A stretch of 45,487 nt of DNA from CAZPNX01 sp964588285 (GTDB lineage Bacteria; Edwardsbacteria; AC1; EtOH8): contig CAZPNX010000019.1 in the NCBI GenBank assembly GCA_964588285.1, forward strand, positions 1 to 45,487, read 5' to 3'. Positions within the stretch are counted from its first letter, which is position 1. Each line of letters starts with the position of its first letter. Shown one piece after another: positions 16,312 to 25,349 of the stretch. Under the pieces are notes generated by a model that had not been told where the DNA came from, made no database searches, and saw nothing but the letters and a program-made list of their open reading frames with translations. A program made the position numbers and the translations under genes.

Positions 16312-17520
16312 CTAGGGACCGGCCCTACGCTTCACCGACAATACCCCAAAACATATTTTACTAATTCCCCATTCTGCAAAGCCCTTGGCATAGGACTCAT
16401 ATGTTTTTTTAAAGGCGGCATAGTCCCTGGCCCCGGACTTCTGATGGGCCTCCCGCAAGGCAAAAACATCAGCCTCTTCATGGGTATCGTGGAATTCATA
16501 TTCAAAAGTAAAAAATCGTCTGTCTAGAAGGCTCGACATCCAGTCATCAATGTCCCCGATGTCGCGGTAGCCGAAATGAACGGTAGTCTGGAAAACGCCT
16601 CCCGGCAATAGATGTTCATCCAAACCCTTGATCATGTTTTCAACCATATCCCGTCCCGACGATCCGCCCTCCCGGTTCCAGGCCCGCACCAGCCCCGGCG
16701 CCGAGGGCGGATTGGAAAAAATATAGTCGAATCTTTTACCCTGGACCGGCTGATACAGGTCTCCCTGGTAAAATCTGGCGTTTTTAACCCCGTTCAGCTT
16801 GGCGTTGAACCCGGCTACGTTTACCGCCCTGGGGTTGATGTCCACTCCGATGACTTGTTTTGCGTTCCTTCGTCTATCCTCGGGACAGTCCTGGGCGGTT
16901 AAGAGGGAAAGGACTCCTGAGCCTGAACCCAGCTCCAAAATGCTTTCGTTTCCTCCTCTTTTTAAGCGCTTCGACATCAGCAGGGTGGTCCGGTCCAGCC
17001 GCCAGACGCAGTTGTCCGAGGACAAGCCTTGCTCGGCTGCCTCCGGGTCGGCATTCACAAAGAGACGGTCGGTGGCCACCAACCGGCCCTCAAACGGGAC
17101 AAGGGAGAGGCAGGGATGAACGGTGCATCCGGTCTGGAAGACCAGACCTGTTTCCATCAAAAAACCGACCGGCCCCGCGCCCAGCGATTTTTCCAACCTA
17201 ACTGTTGATTCCGGAAGCCCAAGCAGCAACAGTCGGATGGCTGTCGATAGATTTCCCCCTTCCTGTTTTAACAGTTGATCCCAGCGGGGCAGCCAACGAT
17301 AGTCCAAGGGGTAGAGTGCGTCGACCCCGGTCAGGCCCAGGCATTGCGTCACTCCATCCGGACAATAGCCGATTCGGCACAGGCACTCCGCCATCTGCGA
17401 GAAGGCTGTTTCGGGCAGGCTTTGGTAATGCAACGGTATTTTCCAGTCGGAGACCATCCTTCTGTTCGCCTCTAATCGCAAGGGGGCCCGGCTTCCGCCG
17501 TTGCCCCCTTCGCCTTTCAT
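16312..17520 (-). CDS. Class I SAM-dependent methyltransferase with NPPS motif
   Basis: A 402-residue protein. Residues ~25-190 form an N-terminal domain resembling the one before actinobacterial-type methyltransferases (DUF7059-like). The Rossmann methyltransferase domain then shows motif I ILELGSGSGVLSLL, the acidic loop GVDINPRAVNVAGFNAKLNG and the catalytic FSNPPSAPG. The (N/D)PP(Y/S) motif points to methylation of an amide or exocyclic nitrogen, as in HemK/PrmC and RsmC-like enzymes. The substrate is unknown. It overlaps the cysS stop by 4 bp (ATGA), so it is coupled to cysS. Internal ATGs offer alternative starts. Confidence 0.85.
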   Translation of the reverse strand: MKGEGGNGGSRAPLRLEANRRMVSDWKIPLHYQSLPETAFSQMAECLCRIGYCPDGVTQCLGLTGVDALYPLDYRWLPRWDQLLKQEGGNLSTAIRLLLLGLPESTVRLEKSLGAGPVGFLMETGLVFQTGCTVHPCLSLVPFEGRLVATDRLFVNADPEAAEQGLSSDNCVWRLDRTTLLMSKRLKRGGNESILELGSGSGVLSLLTAQDCPEDRRRNAKQVIGVDINPRAVNVAGFNAKLNGVKNARFYQGDLYQPVQGKRFDYIFSNPPSAPGLVRAWNREGGSSGRDMVENMIKGLDEHLLPGGVFQTTVHFGYRDIGDIDDWMSSLLDRRFFTFEYEFHDTHEEADVFALREAHQKSGARDYAAFKKTYESYAKGFAEWGISKICFGVLSVKRRAGP

Positions 17521-18917
17521 TCGCCGAACTTTCTGGCCCTGACTTTCTGGCCCCGTGGCGCGTCCTCCACCACAAAGCCCTGTTCATAGATCTCCTGTCT
17601 CAGCCGATCCGATTCCCCCCAGTTTTTGGCCTCTCTGGCCTTTCTCCTTTGCTCCACCAAAGCCTCGACTTCGGGAGGAATATGAAGATCGAGCCCCACA
17701 TTGGCCAGCCTCAGTCCCAGCACCCGGTCGAAATCCGACATTAAAGCCAGTTTTTGGCCCGGCGAGAGCTGGGAATCGGCCGTTTCCCAGACTGCGGCCA
17801 GGGCCTGGGGCATGTTCATATCATCGTTGACTGCAGAGAGAAAAGCCCGGCGCGGTTCCGGTACCAGCCTATCCTCAACACGGCCGCCGCACTGATGTGA
17901 AAAATCCTTTATTTGTTGATGCAGTTTCTCCAAGGCCCTTTGGGCGCCGGTCAAGGACTCCCAGGTAAACTTGAGGGGCGAGCGGTAGTGGCCGGTCAGG
18001 CACAGATATCGAAAGGCCAGCGGCCAAAAACCCTTCTCCTTGAGCGTCTCCAATCGGAGGTAGAGGCCCGACGACTTGGCCATCTTTTCATCCCCCAGCT
18101 GGAGGAAGGTGCCGTGCAGCCAATAATTGGCCAGGGTGGTCCCGTAACAGGCCTGGGTCTGAGCGATCTCGTTGGTGTGATGGATGGCGATGGCGTCCTC
18201 CCCGCCGCAGTGGATATCGAACAGACGCCCCAGATATTTGGCAGCCATGGCCGAACATTCTATATGCCAACCGGGAAAACCCTTGCCCCAGGGACTGTCC
18301 CATTCCATCTGTCTTTTGGAGTCGGGCGGCGAGAATTTCCACAAAGCGAAGTCGGTGGGGTTCCGTTTCTCGCCCATATCCACTCTGGCTCCGGCCCTAA
18401 GGTCGGCGGCCGACTGGCCGGTCAGGGCTCCATACCCGGGAAGCTTGGCCGAATCGAAGTAGATGCCGTCTGAGGTGCGGTAGGTGAAGCCTTTTTCCCT
18501 GAGGCATTCGATCATGGCTATCTGCTCCGGGATGTGCTCGGTGGCCTTGCACCAGACGTGGGGCTCTTGGATATTGAGATCGTGCAGGTCGCCCTTGAAG
18601 GCCCGGGTATATTCCTCGGCGATCTGCCAGGCGGTCTTGCCGGTGCGGCGCGCCCCCTTCTCCATCTTGTCCTCGCCGCTGTCGGCGTCCGATTCCAGGT
18701 GGCCGACGTCGGTGATGTTCATGACATGCCTTACTTGAAGGCCGTTGTACTCCAGAACCCGCCGCAGGATGTCCTCGAAAACGTAGGTACGCAGGTTGCC
18801 GATGTGGGCGTAATCGTAGACCGTCGGCCCGCAGGTGTACATTCCCGCCTTGCCCTCGACCAGCGGGATGAACTGCTCCTTGCGCCGGCTTAAGGTGTTG
18901 AACAGCTTGATCTCCAT
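17517..18917 (-). CDS. cysS: Cysteinyl-tRNA synthetase
   Basis: A 466-residue class I synthetase that charges tRNA-Cys. Seen: the HIGH-like motif in CGPTVYDYAHIGNLRTYV near the N-terminus, zinc ligands (Cys in MYTCGPTV, CSAMAAKYL and the HCGGEDAIAIHH region), and the KMSKS-like KMAKS. The helical anticodon domain closes with the typical AKNWGESDRLRQEI segment. The length is normal. The downstream methyltransferase overlaps it; xerC lies 30 bp upstream. Confidence 0.98.
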   Translation of the reverse strand: MEIKLFNTLSRRKEQFIPLVEGKAGMYTCGPTVYDYAHIGNLRTYVFEDILRRVLEYNGLQVRHVMNITDVGHLESDADSGEDKMEKGARRTGKTAWQIAEEYTRAFKGDLHDLNIQEPHVWCKATEHIPEQIAMIECLREKGFTYRTSDGIYFDSAKLPGYGALTGQSAADLRAGARVDMGEKRNPTDFALWKFSPPDSKRQMEWDSPWGKGFPGWHIECSAMAAKYLGRLFDIHCGGEDAIAIHHTNEIAQTQACYGTTLANYWLHGTFLQLGDEKMAKSSGLYLRLETLKEKGFWPLAFRYLCLTGHYRSPLKFTWESLTGAQRALEKLHQQIKDFSHQCGGRVEDRLVPEPRRAFLSAVNDDMNMPQALAAVWETADSQLSPGQKLALMSDFDRVLGLRLANVGLDLHIPPEVEALVEQRRKAREAKNWGESDRLRQEIYEQGFVVEDAPRGQKVRARKFGE

Positions 18918-18946
18918 GTCCTATTTTCCTATAGTCAACAATGCAA

Positions 18947-19816
18947 TTAACCCTCTTCTTCGTCACCGGCCCGGGGATGGGCCTGGCGGTAGACATTCTT
19001 CAGCCGTTCCACGCTGACGTGGGTGTAGATCTGGGTGGTGGACAGGCTGGCATGACCCAAAAGCTCCTTGACCGCCTTGAGATCGGCCCCCCGGTCCAAA
19101 AGGTGGGTGGCAAAGGTGTGCCTTAGCACATGGGGGCTGGCCTTGCCGCCGTGCCCGGCCGATCTCAGCCTCCGCTGGACGATCCTCTGCAGCTGCCTTC
19201 GTCCCAGCGGCCCCCCCCTGGCGCCTATAAAAACAGGTTTTCCCGGGGCCAATCCGGCCAGCAACGGTTCCAGCTTTTTCCGCGACTCCCGGGTCAGGGG
19301 CACTATCCTCTGCTTGCCGCCCTTGCCGGTCACCCTGACCAGCCCCGAATTCAGGTCGATGTCCCCGGCCTTAAGTCCCACCAGCTCCGAAGCCCGGAGG
19401 CCGCTGCCATAGAGCATCTCCAGCAGAGCATTGTTGCGAGCATCTCCCTTTTCACTCCCATCGGTCGGATGCATGGCCTTTGCCGCCTGAAACTCTGACA
19501 GGAAACAGGGAAGCTTTCTTTCCATTCGGGGCGCCCGGATGCCCTGAGCCGGATTGGATGGACACAGCCCCTCTCTGACGCAGAAACGGAAAAAGGCCTT
19601 GAAAGCGGAAAGCTTTCGGGCGGCGGAACGTTTGTCCAGGCCTTTCCTCTGAAGATTTCCCAAATGCCGGCGGATGTCATCCCGGCCGATGTTTTGCGGT
19701 CCATCGGTTCCGGTCGATGTGAAAAGCTGTACCAGGTCCCTACGGTAGGCCTCGATGGTGTTGGCCGACATATTGCGCTGCTTAAGCCTGCGGCCGAATT
19801 CCTCGATGGCCTTCAT
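18947..19816 (-). CDS. xerC: Tyrosine recombinase XerC/XerD-type
   Basis: A 289-residue tyrosine recombinase. The N-terminal SAM-like core-binding domain spans residues ~1-90. The catalytic domain shows Arg in YGSGLRASELVGL, Lys in GKGGKQRIVPL, HxxR in SPHVLRHTFATHLL, His in LLGHASLSTTQIYTHV and the nucleophile Tyr in IYTHV. The size and single-gene setting with no adjacent mobile DNA indicate the chromosome dimer resolution enzyme rather than an integrase. XerC versus XerD cannot be decided from one gene. It overlaps the GGDEF gene stop by 4 bp. Confidence 0.93.
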   Translation of the reverse strand: MKAIEEFGRRLKQRNMSANTIEAYRRDLVQLFTSTGTDGPQNIGRDDIRRHLGNLQRKGLDKRSAARKLSAFKAFFRFCVREGLCPSNPAQGIRAPRMERKLPCFLSEFQAAKAMHPTDGSEKGDARNNALLEMLYGSGLRASELVGLKAGDIDLNSGLVRVTGKGGKQRIVPLTRESRKKLEPLLAGLAPGKPVFIGARGGPLGRRQLQRIVQRRLRSAGHGGKASPHVLRHTFATHLLDRGADLKAVKELLGHASLSTTQIYTHVSVERLKNVYRQAHPRAGDEEEG

Positions 19817-21828
19817 GTTCTATCTCCGCCGCTGCCCATGCTGCGAAAGCACACCATCCGGTCCCGTCCCGCCCTTTTAGCGGCATAAAGCGCCTGATCG
19901 GCCGCCTGGATGAGAAGGCTTTTATCCTTGGCATCGGCGGGATAGGCGGCCAAGCCCAGTGAGACGGTGACCGAAAGATCTCCGGCCTGAGTGGAGATGG
20001 GACGGCCGCCGATGGCTTGACGCATCTGCCCTGCCAGCCTTTCGGCTTGTCCCAGGTCGCTGCCCGGCCAGACGACCACGAACTCCTCGCCTCCGTACCT
20101 GGCAGCGAAGTCGTATTGTGAAATGCTGCCCTTGATCCTGGCGGCCACTTCCTTAAGCACCATATCTCCGACGGGATGGCCGTGGGCGTCATTCAGCTTT
20201 TTGAAATGATCGATGTCGAACAGGGCCAGGCTTAGAGGCTCCCGCCTGCCCGGGGCCAACAGCTGTTCCAGCTTCTCCTGAAAATGCCGGTGGTTCCACA
20301 GCCCGGTCAGTCCGTCGCGCAGGGCCATGGCCTCCTTTTCCTCGTACATGGCGGCGCTGCGCAGGGCCAGCGAAAACTGGTTGGCCACGATGTGGATGGT
20401 GTCCAGCGACGAGCTGAAGGCGTTGGGCTTTCGGCTCTCTATGGACATCAGATAGCGGCAATGCTCGTCTATCATCAATGGCCCCACCAGCACCGAACGG
20501 TAGCCGTGGTCGCGGCTTTCGTCCTCGGCATAGCGGGCCAGATCAATGCTGCGTCGGTAGAAATCATCCACCAGGCGCCACTCCCCAAGCTTGTAAGCCT
20601 GCTCGACCAGGCTTCCCCTGATGTCCAGTTCAGATCCGGCCGCCGGTCCTACGGCCGCACCGGGGTCGGCCAGCAGCACTTTAGCCCTTCCCGGCTCAGG
20701 CAGAAGTTCCAAAAGCACCAGACGGTCGCAGTCCACCAACTGGGGCACCAAGTCGCGCATGATGGCCACCACATCCTCAACCTTGAGCCGGGATGCCATC
20801 ATCTCCAGCCGCCGGTTCCACTCCCTCAGCCTTTCGTGTTCCAAGCCCAAGGCGGTGTGCATCAAGTTCAGGGTTGCCAGACGGGCCGCCTGCCGGGCAA
20901 ATCCGGTAGCCAACAGCTTGTGGCCTTCACCGAACTTTCCCGGCTGATCGCTGTCCACCACCGCCAAGCCCAGCACCCTCCGCTCTTCGAGGATAGGCAT
21001 GGCCAGAAGAGAGGCCACCTTCTCCCGCCCCCGATAATAACCCAACTCGGAGGATACTTTGCGGAACTCGGGATAAAGGAGACCCTGTCTTTCCCTGACC
21101 ACCCAGCCCAGCAGGCTATGTTCGGTCTCCAGCCAGGCGTCCTTGAAAATTTCAGGGCTGTAGCTTTTATAGGCGGCCAATTTCAAGACCTCCCCCTTAT
21201 CGTCAGCCAAAAAAATTGTCGCTGTCCTGGCCTCCAGGGCGGCATGCATCAGATCGGCCAAGGACTGCAGATCGGCCCTCAGATGCGGAGCCGGATCCCG
21301 GGGCTCGTCGAACTCAAGCCTCTCAGACGGCAAAGACCTAAGTCCGCGCTTGGCGGCCAACCGGCCGACCGCCGCCGCCAGAACCAAAGCAATGGCCAAA
21401 ATCGCCAACCAAGGCGCCTGGCGGTACAGCTGGCCGGCAAAATGGCTTGAAGAGATCTCCACCAGCCAAGCGCCGATTGGGGCCATTAGGCCCCAGGGCC
21501 AAGCGGTGCGGTATGCTGCCCACATTGTCAGGATTAGATAGAGACCGGCCGCCGGGGAGAAGAACCCTCCGGCCCTCTGGACCGCCAGGCTGCAAAGTGC
21601 CAGCCCGGCCAACAGCTGGTGAAGCTGCCATGTTCTACGAGGCTGGCGCTTCCAGGCGTTTATCACCGACCAGCCCATCATGACCAGTGGCGGCAGCGAC
21701 CAAAGAAAAGCGCCCCAGGCCGGTTCTCCCTGAGGGCGAAGGCCTCCCGAACCCAGCACCGCCAGCACCGCCAGCGAAGCCAGATCTATCATCCATTTGA
21801 GAGGGTTGCTTTTGGCGGATCTGACCAA
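19813..21828 (-). CDS. Membrane GAF-GGDEF diguanylate cyclase
   Basis: A 671-residue signalling protein. Residues ~1-160 hold several membrane segments. Two GAF-like domains follow (about 180-325 and 345-490), and residues ~505-660 are a GGDEF domain with RYGGEEFVVVWPG. GGEEF is an active-site variant found in working cyclases, so it probably makes cyclic di-GMP from GTP. The RxxD inhibitory site is not seen: the position reads SQYD, so product inhibition may be absent. The start is TTG at 21828 with AAGGTG upstream. The gap to uppP is AT-rich and probably carries its promoter. Its stop overlaps the xerC start. Confidence 0.9.
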   Translation of the reverse strand: MVRSAKSNPLKWMIDLASLAVLAVLGSGGLRPQGEPAWGAFLWSLPPLVMMGWSVINAWKRQPRRTWQLHQLLAGLALCSLAVQRAGGFFSPAAGLYLILTMWAAYRTAWPWGLMAPIGAWLVEISSSHFAGQLYRQAPWLAILAIALVLAAAVGRLAAKRGLRSLPSERLEFDEPRDPAPHLRADLQSLADLMHAALEARTATIFLADDKGEVLKLAAYKSYSPEIFKDAWLETEHSLLGWVVRERQGLLYPEFRKVSSELGYYRGREKVASLLAMPILEERRVLGLAVVDSDQPGKFGEGHKLLATGFARQAARLATLNLMHTALGLEHERLREWNRRLEMMASRLKVEDVVAIMRDLVPQLVDCDRLVLLELLPEPGRAKVLLADPGAAVGPAAGSELDIRGSLVEQAYKLGEWRLVDDFYRRSIDLARYAEDESRDHGYRSVLVGPLMIDEHCRYLMSIESRKPNAFSSSLDTIHIVANQFSLALRSAAMYEEKEAMALRDGLTGLWNHRHFQEKLEQLLAPGRREPLSLALFDIDHFKKLNDAHGHPVGDMVLKEVAARIKGSISQYDFAARYGGEEFVVVWPGSDLGQAERLAGQMRQAIGGRPISTQAGDLSVTVSLGLAAYPADAKDKSLLIQAADQALYAAKRAGRDRMVCFRSMGSGGDRT

Positions 21829-21989
21829 ACTATTTCACCTTAACTTATAATCGCAACGATAAAGGAAAAACATCTTACTAACAATTATACTATATCTTTG
21901 AGTGTAATTATCACACATATGTCCACATGATACATGGAATCAGCATTAAGAAAAAATTACATTCACTGGAAAAATGAAAAATTATTTCA

Positions 21990-22796
21990 TCATATAATCG
22001 AGAGAATAATCCCCATGGCTCCGGCCAACCAACAGTAATACGAGAAGTATTCCAACCGCTGGCGTTTGATCAGTGCCAGCAGCCATTTGATGGCCAGAAA
22101 ACCGAAAACCCCGGCCGAAAGCCCCCCCACGGCCAGGGGAGCAAGGTCCATCTGAGGCCAGAAAGCCAAGTCCTTGAGTTTATAAATGCCTGCCCCCAGA
22201 ATAATGGGTATGGAGAGCAGGAACGAGAACTCGGCCGCCTTCCCCTGCTTGACGCCGCTGTAGATGCCGGCGGCGATAGTGGAGCCCGACCGGGAGACGC
22301 CGGGAAGGATGGCCACCGCCTGGGCCAGGCCGACCCAAAGCGAGCGGCGCCAGTCCATCATCCCGTTTCCGCCTTTGGCCCACCTGGTGCCGAAGAGGAT
22401 GCCCCCGGTGGCCAAGAGGCCTATGGAGGCGGCTAAGGAACTGGAAAAAACCTGCTCTACCTTATCCTCGAAAAAATAGCCCAGCACCGCCGCCGGAACT
22501 GTGGCCAGGGCCAGCAGCAGGAACAGGCGCAGGTATTCGTCGGTGACCCTGAGCCGGCCTTTGTGAATCTGGATGCGGGCCCGGAGCACAGCTTTTATCA
22601 TCTTCCAAAGCTGGCGGCGGAAAACCAGGCAAACCGCAACCATGGTGGCCAGATGAAGCGCCAACTCGAAACTCAGGTCTCCGGCCGGTACGCCCAACAA
22701 CTTTTCGGCCAGCACCAGATGGCCGGAGCTAGAGATGGGAAGGAATTCGGTCAATCCCTGAACCATGCCCAGAACGGCAGCCTGCAGCAGGTTCAT
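21990..22796 (-). CDS. uppP: Undecaprenyl-diphosphatase UppP (BacA)
   Basis: A 268-residue polytopic membrane enzyme that recycles undecaprenyl diphosphate to the monophosphate carrier for cell-wall and O-antigen synthesis. The first signature is GLTEFLPISSSGHLVLAEKL and the second is ILPGVSRSGSTIAAGI; both hold active-site residues. The length and membrane pattern are normal. It overlaps the upstream UbiA gene by 4 bp, so carrier-lipid and isoprenoid genes are grouped here. Confidence 0.97.
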   Translation of the reverse strand: MNLLQAAVLGMVQGLTEFLPISSSGHLVLAEKLLGVPAGDLSFELALHLATMVAVCLVFRRQLWKMIKAVLRARIQIHKGRLRVTDEYLRLFLLLALATVPAAVLGYFFEDKVEQVFSSSLAASIGLLATGGILFGTRWAKGGNGMMDWRRSLWVGLAQAVAILPGVSRSGSTIAAGIYSGVKQGKAAEFSFLLSIPIILGAGIYKLKDLAFWPQMDLAPLAVGGLSAGVFGFLAIKWLLALIKRQRLEYFSYYCWLAGAMGIILSII

Positions 22797-23680
22797 CCGG
22801 ATAACCCCAGGCAGATGGCCATAATGCCTACTATCATATCTATTTTAATATAGAAACTAATCTTCGACAGCCTGTCCCGGTCCGGCTCTCCTCCCAGCCA
22901 TAGGATGATGGGCGCCAGCATCAGGTCCACCCCCAGCACCACGGCCGCCAGGTAGCGCCAGCCGTATATCTTCAAGAGAAAAGGCAACGGGGTCAGCATA
23001 ACCAACAGGATTAGAAAACCGGCCGCCAATCCCAGCGCCCTTCTTGGGCCTAAAGCGACGGCGGTGGTCATGGAGCCGACCGAGCGGTCGCCATCGAGGT
23101 CCTGAACATCCTTAATGATCTCCCGGGCCAGGTGCATCAAAAAGGCAAAGGCGGCCGGGATCAGGGACATCCGCAGGGCCCCGCCTGCTCCGGGCGCCGC
23201 CGAGTTTAAGAAGCCGGGCTCGGACGCCAGCCCGCCGTAGACGAAGGCCGCCCCGCAGGCGCCAGCCACCATCAGGTTGCCGATAAGGGATAGCTTTTTC
23301 CCCCAGACGGCATAGGCGCCTAGAATGGCGGCCACGGCCGTGGCCAAAAGTCCGCTGATCGGGGATATCAGCCAACCGGCCCCAACGCCTAAAAGCATCA
23401 GCCAAAGCCCCAGTCCGGCGACGAAACGGGGCTCCAAAAGTCCCCGGGGCAGAGGCCTTTGGGGCCGGTTGATCCGGTCGGCCTCCATATCATAATAGTC
23501 ATTGAGGGCGTTGCCGCCGCCCAAGACCAGCATGGCTGAAGCCGCGGCCAGGGCCACCCGCCAGAAGCCGCCGCCGGGCCAGAATCCTCCGCTGCCCACC
23601 AGCACCGAAAGGCCGACTACAGCCATGTTTCCCGGGCGGAGTAGGGCGAAGGCCGCCCCTGCCTTTCCCCAGCCGGCCAT
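22793..23680 (-). CDS. UbiA-family prenyltransferase
   Basis: A 295-residue membrane prenyltransferase from the ATG at 23680. A longer frame from 23809 would overlap the upstream gene by 130 bp and adds a non-conserved leader, so it was not chosen. The first Asp-rich motif is NDYYDMEADRINRP (N60, D61, D64, D68) and the second is DVQDLDGDR. This pattern fits (geranylgeranyl)glyceryl-phosphate or quinone-type prenyl transfer; the acceptor is unknown. The start overlaps the Wzi-like stop as TGATG, which favours translational coupling. uppP follows with a 4-bp overlap. Confidence 0.9.
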   Translation of the reverse strand: MAGWGKAGAAFALLRPGNMAVVGLSVLVGSGGFWPGGGFWRVALAAASAMLVLGGGNALNDYYDMEADRINRPQRPLPRGLLEPRFVAGLGLWLMLLGVGAGWLISPISGLLATAVAAILGAYAVWGKKLSLIGNLMVAGACGAAFVYGGLASEPGFLNSAAPGAGGALRMSLIPAAFAFLMHLAREIIKDVQDLDGDRSVGSMTTAVALGPRRALGLAAGFLILLVMLTPLPFLLKIYGWRYLAAVVLGVDLMLAPIILWLGGEPDRDRLSKISFYIKIDMIVGIMAICLGLSG

Positions 23681-25278
23681 CAGTAATCCAGGGTCAGCTT
23701 CAGCTCCAAACCGGCTTGACGGCGCCCGGCTCCAGGCTGGTGGCCGAGATTCTTGGTGTAGCCGGCCCAGCCTCGGGCATGGATGGCAATCCAGAAATCC
23801 GGCTCCCATATCAGATAGCAGTGGCCCAGATCGCTTCTCTCCACCGTGCCGCTGAGGAATGCGGTCCTCATGTCATCGCCCACGTAAAACCCTCCGGCCG
23901 TGTCCCCCGGAGCCGCCGCCCCGCCCTGGTAGGGCTCGCCGGCGTAATGGAGGCCTCGGTCGATGCTGCCCTGGCCCTGGCGTGTCCAGCTGTAGCCCAG
24001 GCCTATGTTGAACCGGGGATGGAGCCGGCGTTCCAGATAGGCACCCATCATGTCGGCATCGGTGCCCATCCAGTGGCCCAGGCAGCTTACCGTGTCCTGG
24101 CCTACATAGCGATTGGCATGACGCCGCTGGGTGTACACCCATTTCTGGTTTCCGGCCCACTCCAATTTTAGATCGCTGTCGGTCAAGCCCAGGGGGTCGG
24201 CCCAGTGCAGTCCGGCCAGGAAACCCAGCTTCTGGGGGGCCGGCGGATCCTGCTCGTATTGAACGTCGTCCATCAAGAGCTCGCCATACAAATATAATCC
24301 CGGCCGGGCCCGCCATCCCAGATCGGCCGACCACAGGATGTTGTCGTCATCCCGCTGGTTCCACTGGCCGCCGTAAAAAGGCAGTAGGGGGTTTAAGTAT
24401 ACCGGATCCAGGTTGGCCGCTTGATAGAGGACAACCTCGGAAGCCCCCAGGCTCAAACCCCAGGGCAGATCCAAGGTGCCGCGGTGGCCGGAAAAGAACC
24501 TCTGCTGGTCGGTTCCCAGCACTCCGGCAAAGGATTCAAACCCTATCCTTTTATAGTAAAGGCGGACTCCCAGGGCGTCGAACGAGGGCGCGTTGTCGGA
24601 AAGCAGCAGCGTCCCCTGCCGGCCCCGGCCCCACCAGCGCTGCTGTCGTCCGGCGGTCAGCTCCAGCAGGGCTCCCTGGCCGTCCGGCGGCGAATCTAAA
24701 AGCCTAAGCCTAAGGTAGGCCCAGTCCACCGAGTAGCTCCCTCCCCGCCAGGTAGTCTGGGAGCCGGACAGCCTCTCCACCTTCTGTCTTTCTTTTTCCA
24801 ACTCAAAAACCAGCCTCTGATCGAAGGCGAACCGTCCCTGGCTGCCGCCACAGGCGTCTATGTCTAGCCGCAGGCGGTATTCCGGCTCAAGCCCGCGTCG
24901 GCCGGCAGCCGAAAAAGCTGTCCGGGAATCGCTGCAAAAAAATACCGACTGGTCGCCCAAGACCAGCAGATCGCCTTCCACCAGACGCGACTGGCGGTGG
25001 ACGATCCCCAGCTCCTGCCGCAACCGCTCCAGGGCCAAGGAATCGGCCGGACTGGAAGCCCGAAAATTGCGGGCCTCCCTTTCGTCCAGCCGGAGTATTT
25101 TCGCCCGTACCAAGTCCCGGGGATAAGGCCTGGTGGCCGGCAGCTCCAACCAACCTAAGGCCTGGAAGCGATCTAGAGCCGGGTTGGTCCAATGCCTCAG
25201 GTCCAAATCCCTGAGGTCGGCCGGTGACTGACCGGCGGCGGCCAGAAAAACCGCCATCAGGGCAAGAATTCTTTTCAT
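23680..25278 (-). CDS. Wzi/CapA-like outer-membrane beta-barrel protein
   Basis: A 532-residue protein with a signal peptide (residues ~1-20) and a beta-barrel body. The segment YLNPLLPFYGGQWNQRDDDN followed by LYLYGELLMDDVQYE matches the capsule-assembly Wzi family (PF14052-like). The C-terminus LELKLTLDY ends in an aromatic residue, as outer-membrane strands do. Family members help anchor capsular polysaccharide, but in this lineage the ligand is unknown and no capsule operon is adjacent. Its stop overlaps the UbiA start. Confidence 0.82.
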   Translation of the reverse strand: MKRILALMAVFLAAAGQSPADLRDLDLRHWTNPALDRFQALGWLELPATRPYPRDLVRAKILRLDEREARNFRASSPADSLALERLRQELGIVHRQSRLVEGDLLVLGDQSVFFCSDSRTAFSAAGRRGLEPEYRLRLDIDACGGSQGRFAFDQRLVFELEKERQKVERLSGSQTTWRGGSYSVDWAYLRLRLLDSPPDGQGALLELTAGRQQRWWGRGRQGTLLLSDNAPSFDALGVRLYYKRIGFESFAGVLGTDQQRFFSGHRGTLDLPWGLSLGASEVVLYQAANLDPVYLNPLLPFYGGQWNQRDDDNILWSADLGWRARPGLYLYGELLMDDVQYEQDPPAPQKLGFLAGLHWADPLGLTDSDLKLEWAGNQKWVYTQRRHANRYVGQDTVSCLGHWMGTDADMMGAYLERRLHPRFNIGLGYSWTRQGQGSIDRGLHYAGEPYQGGAAAPGDTAGGFYVGDDMRTAFLSGTVERSDLGHCYLIWEPDFWIAIHARGWAGYTKNLGHQPGAGRRQAGLELKLTLDY

Positions 25279-25349
25279 CGTCTCGGAATTAAATCAAGCG
25301 GAGGGCGGCGCAGGCCGCCCTCCGCCGCAGGGTTTGACGGAGGCTGTCC

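Noticed and set aside
18947..19816. Phage integrase reading of the tyrosine recombinase
   Set aside because: Its size is that of Xer proteins and no attachment site, phage gene or tRNA lies next to it.
20284..21450. A 388-codon plus-strand frame opposite the GGDEF gene
   Set aside because: Antisense shadow with Gln/His/Pro bias and no motif.
23681..23809. Upstream start for the UbiA gene at 23809
   Set aside because: It would overlap the Wzi-like gene by 130 bp. The ATG at 23680 sits in a TGATG junction and starts the conserved sequence.
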